From Gari tellinella (taxonomy: Eukaryota; Mollusca; Bivalvia; Cardiida; Psammobiidae), in NCBI GenBank assembly GCA_922989275.2, contig OV277864.1, positions 1,860,001-1,924,000 of the forward strand: DNA of 64,000 nt. The letters run 5' to 3'. Of this stretch, positions 53,083-63,982 are shown piece after piece; position 1 is the first letter of the stretch, and every line of letters begins with the position of its first letter. The position numbers were made by a program, and so were the translations under genes. The notes under the pieces were generated by a model. The model did no database searches. It saw nothing but the letters and a program-made list of their open reading frames with translations, and was not told where the DNA came from.

Positions 53083-53234
53083 AGCTCTGTTGAGCCGAAT
53101 TCTTCACACTACGAATTCTTCACACCTGTGAGGAATTCGTAGGAATTTCATACGAATATGTTACACATGTACGGACTCTCAGCCCCCCCCCCCCCCCCCC
53201 TGACAGTAGATACGAATTCTTCACATGTCGAAAT
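53083..53234. repeat. GAATTCTTCACAC repeat, left copy
   Basis: GTTGAGCCGAATTCTTCACA, a second GAATTCTTCACACC, and CATACGAATATGTTACAC. An inverted counterpart lies at 61165-61367. Includes a C-tract at 53186-53200. Confidence 0.8.
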
Positions 53235-53578
53235 TTTTTAACAACGAATGTAAATATTGTGTGCATATGAAAACCTCACACTTTCCAAAAAGCTTTTAGC
53301 CACCTAGATGGATAAGGACATATTAGGTTTGCCCTACTTGATAGAGGTCTTATATTTCACAGAATGACAAAACATATGTACTAGACTTCCTGTTATAATA
53401 GCACTTTGGTGACCATATAATTTACTCGATTCCGTCGTATCGGATATTATTCGGTCCGTCTGTACGATGCATAAATGTATGGACCGGTTTCTGTCACCAG
53501 CTGAAGGCAAAGATAACACGTCGGGGTCACTCACATTTCCGTAGTCTATCTGTCCGATCGTCCGACTGTCACGGTTTT
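53235..53578. other. Unique-looking sequence, no gene seen
   Basis: No repeat end or splice-bounded coding stretch recognised; moderately CpG-rich near 53430-53560. Confidence 0.4.
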
Positions 53579-54947
53579 GTTTTAGCTCACCTGGCACGTA
53601 GTGCCAAGGTGAGCTATTTTGATCGTCCTCTGTCCGTCGTCGTTCGTCCGTCCGTTCGTTCGTCGTCAACAATTTCTTTAAACGACATCTCCTCCGAAAC
53701 TACTGGATAGATTTTTACCAAACTTGGCCTGAATGATCCTTATATGGTCCTCTTTCAAAATTGTTCAAACATTTCCAGTCCGTTGCATATCTAGGTCACA
53801 GGAGCTAAAAATAGATTTTTTTCAATGAAAACTTTAAAAATCTTCTTGTCTGAAACCACAGTACCCTGAGCTTAGATATTTGGCACAAAGCATCGTCTTA
53901 AGGTCCTCTATCAAGATTGATCAAATTATGTCCCTGTGGTAAAAAATTACCCCGCCCTGGGGGTCGTAAATTTACATAGAGTTATATAGTGAAATATTCA
54001 AACATCTGTGTCTCTGAAACTTATAGAGCCAGAACTTTGATATTTGGCATGATGACTCTTCCAGAAGCCCCCAACCAATATTGTAAATATGGTTCCGGTC
54101 AGTTGCATATCTAGGTCACAGGAGCTAAAAATAGATTTTTTCAATGAAATCTTAAAAAATCTTCTTTTCTGAAACCACAGTACCTTGAGCTTAGATATTT
54201 GGCACAAAGCATCATCTACAGGTCCTCTATCAAGATTATTCAAATTATGTCCCTGGGGTTAAAAATGACCCCGCCCTGGGGGTCATACTTTTACATAAAG
54301 TTATGTAGTGAAATCTTCAAACATCTTTATCTCTGAAACTAATATGGTCAGAGCTTTGGTATTTGGCATGATGGCACTTCTAGAAGCCCTTAACCAATAT
54401 TCTAAATATGGTTCCGGTCAGTTGCATATCTAGGTCACAGGAGCTAAAAATAGATTTTTTCAATGAAATCTTAAAAAATCTTCTTTTCTGAAACCTTACA
54501 TTTTTGGCACAAATCATCATCTTTAGGTCCTCTATCAAGATTGTTCAAATTATGCCCCTGGGGTTAAAACTACCAAGGCCCTAGGGGTCGCAGTTTTACA
54601 TAGAGTTATGTAGTGAAATATTCTTCTCTGAACCTACTATGGCAAGAGCTTTGATATTTAGCATAGTGACACTTTTAGATGTTCTTTAGCAATATTGCTG
54701 ACATTGTTTGGGTCTGTTGCATATCTGGGTCATATTAGCTAAAAAAGATTTTTTCAATGAAAAGTCTTCCTGTCTGAAACCATCCATGTACAAAATATTT
54801 GACAGCACACTTAATTTTCAAGTTCATCAGCAAGATTTTTGAAATTATGTCTCTGGGGTGAAAACTGATCCCACCCCAGGGGTCATGTGATCCTTGTGTT
54901 GGTTTTTCCAGGTGAGCGATATTTAGGCCCGCATGGGCCTCTTGTTT
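53579..54947 (-). mobile_element. Helentron-like element with about 320-bp internal repeats
   Basis: On the minus strand it starts AACAAGAGGCCCATGCGGGC and ends in a CACCTTGGCACTACGTGCC hairpin followed by AGGTGAGCTAAAAC. Four internal units begin GTTGCATATCTAGGTCACAG at 53782, 54102, 54421 and 54717. Non-coding. Confidence 0.82.
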
Positions 54948-55490
54948 ACTCTTACGCCTGTTCCATTGAAATTTTTAAGGTGAAATTCCATTTAAAGAGT
55001 TTAATGAGTAGACGTGTATTGCAAACAAAGTTCATACTTCTTGTATCAAAACCGTGAGAGGTATTCCCCTTTCTACATTTTCCGGGAGATTCTGCCATCT
55101 GAAGCTTTTGAAATTAAATTTCATTAAGGACTATCGCGGCAGTTTGTTCGAATTTTCAAACCATTCAGATTTTTTTTCAAATTCTGCATGTTGCTAGTAT
55201 ATACCCTGTTGTGCCGAAATACATGTATGAAATAAAAATAGGGAGTCCCCGAACTGGTTCTTTTCTTAATATCTTGTTTTTTGGTATACCCCTAATTATC
55301 CAGAGACACGTGCTTTTGATAATAAAATCTCAGAACACTCCTCTTCAGCTTTGTAATTTTCCTTAGATATTGTGTTATTGATATGTTTTCATAAAATAGA
55401 AAAGAATAGGAGGAAGTAGCAATTAATCATGGAAACAATATTTTATTCGTCAATTAAGGGAACACATCAAATAGTTATTTTTCAATTTTT
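54948..55490. other. AT-rich spacer, nothing recognised
   Basis: No repeat termini, splice-bounded exon or hairpin stands out here. Confidence 0.4.
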
Positions 55491-55494
55491 TTCT

Positions 55495-56240
55495 CCTTAA
55501 GTTCCTACTGTCGGTCTGTCTGCAAAATCTTGTACCAACTCCTCCTTCAGTTTCCACCTGATTCATTTGATACTTGGCATAAACACACATTTCAGGGTCT
55601 CTGTGACCTTGACCTTGGCCTTGAAATTGGTCTTGAAATTGGCAGGTAAAATCTTGTACTTTGAACTCCTCCTTCACTTTCAACCAGATTCACTTGATAC
55701 TTGGCATAAATGTTACTAAGGAGTAGTAGATGTGTCAGATACAAATTTCAGGTCTCTGTGACCTTGACCTTTGGCCTTGAAATTGGTCTTGAAGGCAGGC
55801 AAAGTCTTGTACTTTGAACTCCTCCTTCAATTTCAACCTGATTCACTTGATACTTGGCATAAATGTTACTCAGGAGTAGTAGATGTGCAAGACACAAATG
55901 TCAGGTCTCTGTGACCTTGACCTTTGTCCTTGAAATTGGTATTGAAATTGGCAGGCAAAATATTGTACTTTGAACTCCTCCTTCACTTTCAATCTGATTC
56001 ACTTGATACTTGGCATAAATGTTACTCAGGAGTAGTAGATGTGTAAGACACACATTTCAGGTCTCTGTGACCTTGACCTTTGGCCTTGAAATTGGCAGAC
56101 ACAATTTTGTACTTTGAACTCCTGTTTCACTTTCAACCTGATTCACTTGATACTTGGCATAAATGTTACTCAGGAGTAGTAGATGTGCGAGACACAAATT
56201 TCAAATTTCTGTGACCTTGACCTTTGTCCTTGAAATTAAA
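55495..56240. repeat. Tandem repeat, about 155-bp unit, five copies
   Basis: CTGTGACCTTGACCT starts at 55601, 55756, 55909, 56065 and 56209. Each unit also carries CTTGTACTTTGAACTCC, TGATTCACTTGATACTTGG and CAGGAGTAGTAGATGTG. Similar CAAGGTCA motifs occur at 46.6-47.3 and 61.97 kb. Confidence 0.92.
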
Positions 56241-56599
56241 ACTGACCTCTAACTTTGGTTATGAAAAGAAAATTGTCCAGAGCATATCTCTTTTACCCTA
56301 TCATCCACGATTACCAAACCTGGAGTGTTTTTATTATTTTATGTTGGGATTGCAGAGTGTTATATACCATTTTTAAGTCATTTTGACCTTGACTTACACC
56401 TTTGACCTTATTCTAAAACCTTATTGAAAACGTCTGCAGAGTGTGACAGAGTGTTGTATAGTGGGGGTATTTATCACCTTTAGTGATAGCCGTTCTAGTT
56501 CAGTCATATCTCGACATAAGCTAATTGCAGATGGGAGAAGAAACCGGATGCACGTCATAAACTGTATCAGGTAAAAATTTGCATCTGGGTAAAAGCATC

Positions 56600-56725
56600 G
56601 AATTTTCTCCAAATGAAAAAGCCCAAGTGTTCAGATTGGGATTTGAACTAACATCAGTAAGGAGCTAAGTGAGTGTAAGTCATAGTCACTATGAGCACTG
56701 GACCACGGCCACGGGTCCCATCCCT
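56600..56725 (-). mobile_element. tRNA-like SINE candidate
   Basis: On the minus strand TGGTCCAGTGC (56705-56695) resembles an A box and AGTTCAAATCC (56649-56639) matches a B box, spaced about 45 bases. The head GGGACCCGTGGCC looks SINE-like. The body is not identified. Confidence 0.5.
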
Positions 56726-56789
56726 CCCCATCCCGTTAAGAATACTAACAATCTACCAGCATTCGGCCGGTGTAACGAAGTATTTTGAC

Positions 56790-56990
56790 CCCCATCGAAA
56801 AAAGACCCCCCGGTCATAATTCGACGACGTGGAATGACCCCCGGTCATTTTTCGATATCGTACAATGACCCCCCGGTCATAATTCGACGTCGAAATTTGA
56901 CCCCCGGTCATAGTACTATGACTCCCTCATGAAGTATTTTGACCCCTCCTGAAATATATCGACCCCCATCGAATAGTGACCCCTACCCTC
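56790..56990. repeat. GACCCCC array, left
   Basis: Imperfect units of about 28-32 bases, each with GACCCCC(C)GGTCAT and ATTCGACG. Confidence 0.85.
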
Positions 56991-57019
56991 TCCAGCAATT
57001 AAGCGACACAGTTTAACCA

Positions 57020-57250
57020 ATTGGACCCTAGCGACGAGTATATTAGATATTTACAAACAGTGTTCATGTAAATAGTACACTTGTCCTTTGTAAACAGTGT
57101 AGACCCAAGTCAGACTTTACCCACAGGAGCCCTCTGATATGTGTCAGTTTTGAAATGTATTGTATAAAACAACTCTAGCTAGTCGAAAATTGACTTGACA
57201 TAACTAGAAAACTTGAATTGTTCACTTACATTTTCAGGTGTGAATGAGTT
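57020..57250. mobile_element. Family C MITE, degenerate
   Basis: GACCCTAGCGACGAGTATA, AAACAGTGTAGACCCAAGTC, GGAGCCCTCTGATATGTGTC and TTCAGGTGTGAATGAG before TTAA. The opposite arm is decayed. Confidence 0.65.
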
Positions 57251-58280
57251 AAAAGAAACATAAAATTTAGATAATAAACAAGTTAAAATTCAGACATGAT
57301 AAGCACGCCATGGGAACGTACAGTATACTAAATGCTGTTCCCGAGGGATACCGTTACATGTAACCTGGTGCGTATATGTTGGATGCTGATGGTAGGGATT
57401 ACCCGATCTCTTTGATACAAGCTGGTTGCGGGTCTGAGGTATAATTCGTGAACAGCTTATTTATAAATAAGTTAAGGGTGTAATTCAGCCATATGTATGC
57501 AGGTCGGTGGGGCGGGGGCAGGCAGGGTGTGAATTACTTGAGAAAGTTATAAATTACTTTACAAGTTTACAATCACATTGCTAAAGAGTGCATTATATTA
57601 CAATTACCATTACGCAACGTTTACATAATTTTTTTTATACCTTACTATAAATAGTAACAAAATTGCCGTTGAAAACTGTCATTACGGAGGTCATGTGACC
57701 AATCCATAATGGCCCAGTGGGCCGATTATGGATAATCGCCCCTCGAAGTTTTTCACGTGCAGCTCGTTGATGTTAGCAACTTAGATCTATTCAAACATGG
57801 CAGGAGAAGGGGTTTGGCGTCGGTGTCAAATCGTATTCTAACACTTGAGTTCTGGGACAGAAGGGTCGTAACGTATAAGGTACGGTTCTTGTTTATACAA
57901 TGATCAAGTCTTATGTGTGTCACAGTGTGAACTTACTTGACGTTGTTTATGTTATTCAAAATGACAGTTATGACGTCATTATTTCACGCCATCCAGCGGA
58001 AATTTCAAAAATGAAACACGACGTCGCCAAAATGTAGAGTTCTACTCAATTAGCGGTTTTTAACTTTTGACATTCTAGATCTAGATCTACTACACATTTT
58101 CTGCATGGACTAAACTTCCCCATTACCAACTCTATATGTTCGAGATCTTACGATCTGAGCATTTTTGAAAGAGCTAGAGCTTCTCATAATTTGTCACCCT
58201 GTGTTTAAAAATTGTGAGCAGTTGATGGCAGCTAAACAATGTTTAAAACCACGTCATTTGCTTAAAGATATACAATAAAA
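57251..58280. other. Interior of the 4-kb element, no gene supported
   Basis: Contains the palindrome CATAATGGCCCAGTGGGCC at about 57707 and a short ATGGCAGGAGAAGG frame at 57798 that stops after 14 codons. No domain seen. Confidence 0.45.
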
Positions 58281-58424
58281 AGGTCAAAATATGACCTAGG
58301 CGTGCCTTCTGCCCATAATGGCACACCTGGTGTCACAATAGCCCTCGGGCTAAAGCCCTCGGGCCATTATGACACCAGGTGTGCCATTATGGGCAGAAGG
58401 CACGCCTAGGTCATATTTTAACCT
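58281..58424. repeat. Large hairpin, about 68-bp arms
   Basis: AGGTCAAAATATGACCTAGG...CCTAGGTCATATTTTAACCT with only a few mismatches. The tip has GCCCTCGGGCTAAAGCCCTC. Confidence 0.95.
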
Positions 58425-59174
58425 CTTAGTAATGCATTAAATTACAACAACATTGGCAAAGTAATGCATTACATCGTACATTACAGTCCAAAATATTACT
58501 AAAAAAGACTAATAAGCATATCATATATAGCTGATAGGTTATCATTTACAAGTTATTTATCAACTACATAATCAAAGATGCAAACTGTATGCAAGTATAC
58601 AGTTTGTAAAGTCAAAGCCTTTTTGTCTGTACACTTCTTGATTGAATTACTGCTATAGAGGGGTTCAACTGTACCAAGACAAAATGTATAAATGTCACTG
58701 CTGCATATAACACCATTACAGTTTCAAATGCATTGTCTGTTAGATGCATAAAGTCAAACATGAATACTAACCCTTTACTACATAGCCTGTTTCTATTCTT
58801 GAAGATATATGACCACTTATTGAACGTAGTTTAAAGTATATCAGTGGTACTCGATATCAATAAACGTGAACAAGTAAAACTATTAATCCCCCTTTTACAT
58901 GTACCTCGTATATATAATATTTACATCGATTCCAATGACATTCGTCTTCTTACAATGTGTCGCAACATGTGTCTATGAAAATATTGATTAGATTATTGAC
59001 AGTATGTTGTACAATATACAACCATCCAAAGATTTTTAAAAGTAATTAGCAATCTGACATGAATTAATCCTCAGGGTGCTGCTCGCGACATTCAATAATG
59101 AGAAGGGGCCTTTGTTTGACATCAAATACGGTAATTACCATACCAGGACAGGGCGTGTCATTGTATGAAATATA

Positions 59175-59400
59175 ATAATATCAGGGGGGTCATTCTACGA
59201 CATCGAATAATGACCGGAGGTCATTCTACGACATCGAATAATGACCGGGGAGTCATTCTACGACATCGAATAAAGACCGGGGGTCATTCTACGACATCGA
59301 GTTATGACCGGGCAGTCATTCTACTACATCAAATAAAGACCGGGGGTCATTCTACGTCATCGAATAATGACCGGAGTTATTCAACGACACTGATTGATGA
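59175..59400. repeat. GGTCATTCTACGACATCGAA array
   Basis: Seven units of about 31 bases, each TCATTCTACGACATCGAA, TAATGACCGGGGG, degrading to the right. Opposite orientation to the left array at 56790. Confidence 0.92.
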
Positions 59401-59579
59401 CAAGGGTAATGAGACAACGTTGCGCAGCGTCCGATCTGGATATAAGTTGTTTGCAGATGGTGTTAAATGTACACATAAACATGATGCAGAGTTAAATCAT
59501 ATCAGCAAGAGTTGGCAAAACACAACATAACCCGCTTGTAGTGGCTTCATTTGAATGATGACAATTTGATAGGTACTTC

Positions 59580-59690
59580 AGGGCCCAATGTTATAAAGAG
59601 TTTGAGTTGAGTCTGGGCGTTTGCGCTAATCTGACCAATCAAATACCTGACAACGATATCAGACTCAACTCAAACTCTTTATTATCTTGA
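59580..59690. mobile_element. Family J foldback
   Basis: GGGCCCAATGTTATAAAGAG and AGTTTGAGTTGAGTCTG, inverted as CAGACTCAACTCAAACT. Right terminus decayed. Confidence 0.75.
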
Positions 59691-60619
59691 GCTTTTGGTC
59701 ACTACAGAATTCAAGTTCAAACTGAGGAAATCACGATACTCACAATATTGGCCACTTGCTAAATACGACATTAGTACATTTCGCAGTTGCTAAGTTATGC
59801 AAGGTAAAGAGTCTTACAAGTAAACAATACTATAACACTTAAGTCATTCGAAGTGACACTACCTTATTAAAATGTAAAGCCGGAGAACACTTAAAACACA
59901 AGTAATGGTAATAAAAAGATGACCAAACTATACCTGCAAGTGCAGCTTAATAAAGGTTTTACAGTTGTTTTGATACCAACTTTATTTCAGATTTAACGAC
60001 CGAGATCAAGCTCGAGTCAGTGTCTTGAGACTAGAACAGTTGAAACGAAACCCGCAACCAAAGCACAGATTAGATCAAAGTTTGTTGGCAAAACTGAAAT
60101 ACTTTTCAACAGTACTGTTGTGTTTTCGAAAAAATAAACGTAAACCTTTAGTCATGTTTAAAAAGAAATGCATTAAGAAAATTCCAAAGCTTTTGTCACG
60201 GAGCCCCCTCAAAATCTCCCAACTTTGGGCACTGACGTATTGACTTGCCAACTGACAGGTATCCTTCTAAACCAATAGAACGTACATGTATGAGCGCCGT
60301 GGTACCAAATAAACGCCATAAAAGTTGTTGATCGAAACATAATGTAAAAGGTCAAGGTCACAGTGACCTGAAAAGTGAAACTTTACAGGCGATGTTATAG
60401 GCCACTTTGCCATGGCAAATTGTACTCACACACCAACTTTGGTAAATCTTGTTGATGTAATAAAAAAAATATGTTCTAAACAAAAGGTACATGTGAAGAC
60501 GGAATCACTTCCAGACACGCGCAATTTTGTCACTACATACGCCCAAAATTGAGCTTTGGGGTATATATAAACACATTTAGCACTTGCAAAACTAACTTTA
60601 CACTATAAAGGTAAGTATA

Positions 60620-60755
60620 AAGGGGGTCATTTTTCGACAGAAGGGGGTCAATATTCGACGATGGGGGGGGGGGGGGGTCCTTTTTCGACGACAGGGGGTC
60701 GTTCTACGACGTCGAATTTTGACCGGGGGTCACTTTTCGATGGGGGTCAAAATAC
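60620..60755. repeat. GGGGGTCA array, right
   Basis: AGGGGGTCATTTTTCGACAG, a G16 run at 60663-60678, GGGTCGTTCTACGACGTCG and TGACCGGGGGTCACTTTTCG. Mirror of the left array. Confidence 0.85.
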
Positions 60756-60944
60756 TTCGTTACACCGGCAATCTGTCGGTCGTTGGCCTATTATGCCTCA
60801 AAGGAAGCCGAGAACTAAGCATAAACTCAACGGGACTTAAGTTTGATCATGGGATAAAAAAGGCTGCACTTATCCACATAATTCTTCGGATTAAGGTCGG
60901 CTGTTAAAGAGCTTTTTTATCATATTGTAAAAACTGCATGTAAA

Positions 60945-61165
60945 AGGGTGGATAACACAGTTTTAGCGCACCGGCTTCTTAACAATGCATCCCGAGTTCG
61001 ATCCCGGGTCGTGAGAGTTCATGAGAGGGTCGCCTGTCCGATGAAGTTGGTTTTCCCTAGTACTCTAGTGTCATTCCACAAAACGACACAATACACCATT
61101 ATTTGCGCTATGGAAAGTGATTTGCCTTAGTTGTTAGAACTTGTTTCATAAAGAAATATTAAACG
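60945..61165 (+). mobile_element. tRNA-like SINE candidate
   Basis: GGTGGATAACACAG...AGCGCACCGGC at the head, B box GAGTTCGATCCCGG at about 61003, then TTGGTTTTCCCTAGTACTC, as in mollusc SINEs I recall. The A box is weak. Confidence 0.55.
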
Positions 61166-61367
61166 GAAGGTGATGTGTGAAGAATCCGTAGGTACCAACA
61201 GGTCGTTAAAAAAGGGGGTACGGAAATCTCACACTGCCATTGTGTGACATATTCGTACGACATCTTCACACATTGGTCACACGAGTGGAAGAATTCGTAC
61301 GAATTCTTCACACGTCTGATTACGGTGTGAAGAATTCGAAGTGTGAAGAATTCGGCTCAACATAGCT
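61165..61367. repeat. GAATTCTTCACAC repeat, right copy
   Basis: GTGTGAAGAATTCGGCTCAA at the right edge mirrors the left copy at 53083. More units here (ACGAATTCTTCACACG, GACATATTCGTACGAC). Confidence 0.8.
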
Positions 61368-61369
61368 CA

Positions 61370-61515
61370 TTCACCCCTAGTGAGGCATATAAACAGGCGT
61401 CATTATCAAACAGTGTGCCATTGAAAAGTACACTTGTCCGATGCAAACAGTGTATACCCAGATCATATGGATTAATGACCCTCTGATCAGGATCTACAAT
61501 GTTTATCAGTTTGTG
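61370..61515. mobile_element. Family C MITE, right part lost
   Basis: CTCATTCACCCCTAGTGAG, AACAGTGTGCCATTG, ACTTGTCCGATGCAAACAGT and a decayed hairpin with CCTCTGATCAGGATCTAC. Confidence 0.65.
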
Positions 61516-61567
61516 ATCCAGAGCTATATCTTTAAAACCTTTCATGATCAAATTATTCGGGAGATTT

Positions 61568-61776
61568 TACCCATTCGCCGCTTTATTGTCGTCTGTTTCA
61601 TTATTGTTGTCTTCAAGACACGTTTCAAAGTTAGATTTAAGGTCGTATGACTTAATAAATATCGATAAGAGTGCCAAACAGTTTGGGTCTTGATCAGACG
61701 CCGCGTGACGCGGCGTCTGACCAGTACCCAAACTGTTTGCAAACGCGCTTTTAAGCAGCATTGAGAGTGAAAGGGT
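61568..61776. mobile_element. C-like MITE with GC-rich apex
   Basis: TTACCCATTCGCCGCTTTA...GAGAGTGAAAGGG before TTAA. Hairpin CAAACAGTTTGGGTCTTGAT, tip GACGCCGCGTGACGCGGCGT. Confidence 0.8.
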
Positions 61777-61779
61777 TTA

Positions 61780-62300
61780 AAAACACACAAAAAACCACTG
61801 AGGAAACAGGAATAGTCTATTTGAAGTGGGTGCCAGTAATACAAGTTATAAACCCCCATTTGACTAATGACTAGGCGGCGACCTACATACTTCCTATACC
61901 ACATAAGCTAGGGATACCTAATTTGGTGCGTATGTAAATCTTGGGATGGAAAAGTGTCCTGTAATATTTTCAGGTCATTGTGACCTTGACCGTTGACCTC
62001 AATTATAGAAAAAGTAGAAAAAACCTTGTTCGGGGGATATTTCCTTTAAAAGAGCAGCTATAGAGGCGCGTTGAAGCGTGAATCGTGGGATGGTGGAGCG
62101 TACCGTGACATTTTCAGGTCCATGTTACCTCGAGGTTGACATTGACCTTATTTATAGAAACATCTTGTCCGAGACTTCTCTATGGAAAGACACACGTTGG
62201 TGAATTTTTATGTTGCCATTTATGTCCTGCATGAAAATTTAAACTAGTTGCTATATAGAAATAGTCGGATCTCGATACCTCATACTCGCTTAGATTGAGT
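61780..62300. other. Spacer with CAAGGTCA-type fragments
   Basis: TCATTGTGACCTTGACCG at about 61976 and TATGGAAAGACACACG at about 62181 resemble decayed units of the tandem repeats elsewhere. No gene seen. Confidence 0.4.
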
Positions 62301-62498
62301 TCCATCCGTTTGCGCCCATTGGATTCATCCATGCTTATATATCGGGTTAGTCATTTTTTTTTTATCTAAGGGGTGCCTGGTCTTAATTATCATTATTAGT
62401 TTTGTTTTATAGTGTAATTCCTATCAGCAAAGTATGCGGCGTCTGACCAGAGTCTTCACTGTTTGCCTATGTACTGTAGGACCGTGAACACAAATAGG
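62301..62498. mobile_element. Family K MITE
   Basis: TCCATCCGTTTGCGCCCATT...GAACACAAATAGG before TTAA. Core reduced to AGTATGCGGCGTCTGACCAG and CTTCACTGTTTGCC. Matches 26068-26269. Confidence 0.75.
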
Positions 62499-62817
62499 TT
62501 AATATTTCAGTATTTCAAAGTTAAAACGCGGCCTAGCCACTTTTATTTTTTAAATACCTGTACTGGAATGTTCGACGGAAGCGAGCTAATAGGGTAAGTT
62601 CGACTTTAAAAGCGGAAGTTCGAGATTGGCTTGTCAACCTTGCGCTCGTCACACATAATATAGAAACAAAGCTGTCACTGACGGATTTTAAATTTTTAAC
62701 ACTAATTTTGCAGACCAGTTCAGAAAGTAAGGAATTTCACTAGAAAATGCATGATACATGTTTAACCTTCTTTATTGATATACATGTAATTTAAAAAATA
62801 ATGAGTACAGAGGTTAA

Positions 62818-63579
62818 CCCATTTATGCATGAATCTTGTAATGATCTCTCCTTGTTTATATTCACTGGAACATTTCATTTTAGATATAAAAGGGTGATAT
62901 AAAGACTCTGCAGTGTTTGTCATGCATACAGCAAAACATATCATATGTCTAATGATATACATGTAACAAATAGTGCAGACCCTGATAATACGCCGCGTTA
63001 CGCGGCGTCTCACCTGGGTCTACACTGTTTGCCAATGTTCACTTTAGTAGATATCAGGTTTAAAGCTACTCGCAACCAGATGGTGTATTTGCAAAAATAA
63101 AAGAAAATACTCAAATAAAACCAAATGTTTAGCATTATCGAGCATCTGGCATTAGAAAATATGATCAGTCTAAAACACCCTCAAGAAAAGTCTTCAAATC
63201 TTAGTTTTTTAGTCATTTTCCATCGCTTTATCCGTTGCGTCCAAAGACGCAACAGAAATTGATCACGGGCTCTGACATAAACCCGGGCCGAATTATTTAC
63301 TCTACATCGCTAAACATTGATGTACGCTAAATCGACCCCAGAGATACATGTATGAACAGCCTGTTGGTCGAGTGGGCTAAGGTGTTGCCTGGTTTTGCTT
63401 TTCTGTCCCCGCATGCCGGGTCCCGGGTTCGAATCCCACCGAATTTTGTGATTGAAATACATTTTTTAAACATAATTTCTTATCCTAAACTAATTCTTAC
63501 CCGTTTATATAAGCGTTTGACATATATTTACAAATTACTAGTTTTAATGCTAAATCTGGTTGCAGCCTCTTTAAATGGG
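62818..63579. mobile_element. Family K MITE interrupted near its right end
   Basis: CCCATTTATGCATGAATC at the left after TTAA, hairpin AATAGTGCAGACCCTGATAA with tip ACGCCGCGTTACGCGGCGT. The right end AATGGG before TTAA appears only after 63574. The TIR element at 63064-63570 sits in a TTAA within it. Confidence 0.8.
63064..63570. mobile_element. TTAA-flanked TIR element with tRNA-like promoter, copy 2
   Basis: AGCTACTCGCAACCAGATGG at the left and, inverted, AGAGGCTGCAACCAGATTTA at the right; TTAA at 63060-63063 and 63571-63574. A box-like TGGGCTAAGGTG at 63373-63384 and B box GGTTCGAATCC at 63426-63436. Alignable with 15346-15882 end to end. Confidence 0.85.
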
Positions 63580-63616
63580 TTAACTATATTTCACAATATT
63601 TCCGGTTTGATCTTTA

Positions 63617-63911
63617 ATCCTTTTACCGCCAAATTTAACCGGTACACTTTGAAGATAAAATATTTTCTGCTAAAAATTGTCGTCTGCAATTGTTCATTTT
63701 TTTTAAAGTTTTGCCTGACTTTATATTGATACGAATGACAAACAGTTTGGATTCTGACCAGACGCTGCGTGACGTGGCGTCTTTTCAGGATCTAAACTGT
63801 TTGCTGAGTCGACCGATCAGTCTCGTAGCTATTTCGATGAAAATGCGGTGTTTGGTCAAGATCCAAACTGTTGGCAAAATTTACTGTGTATCCTGTGCCA
63901 GTGAAAACAGG
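63617..63911. mobile_element. C-like MITE with two GGATC hairpin arms
   Basis: TCCTTTTACCGCCAAATTTA...CCAGTGAAAACAGG between TTAA. AAACAGTTTGGATTCTGACC with tip GACGCTGCGTGACGTGGCGT, plus an extra GATCCAAACTGTTGGC arm, which suggests a partial internal duplication. Confidence 0.7.
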
Positions 63912-63982
63912 TTAACCGTTCACTGCCTTATCCCGATTAACAGTGCAGACAACATTGTTTGCAGACGATAATTACATGTTAA

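Larger units (their letters stand above)
56766..60769. mobile_element. 4.0-kb TIR element with GACCCCC arrays
   Basis: Left GCCGGTGTAACGAAGTATTT followed by TGACCCCCATCGAAAA; the right end is its exact inverse for about 30 bases. Arrays of (T)GACCCCCGGTCAT...TCGA units lie at 56790-56990, 59175-59400 and 60620-60755. I find no transposase-like protein in the interior and no certain target duplication. Confidence 0.65.

Noticed and set aside
57798..57860. ATGGCAGGAGAAGG as a first coding exon
   Set aside because: The frame stops after 14 codons, before the GT at 57880, and no partner exon is seen.
59165..59530. 121-codon frame of repeated GGHSTTSNNDR residues
   Set aside because: It is the GGTCATTCTACGACATCGAA tandem array read as protein.
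56740..60790. CAATCT as target duplication of the 4-kb element
   Set aside because: It directly follows the right end but is about 18 bases away from the left end.
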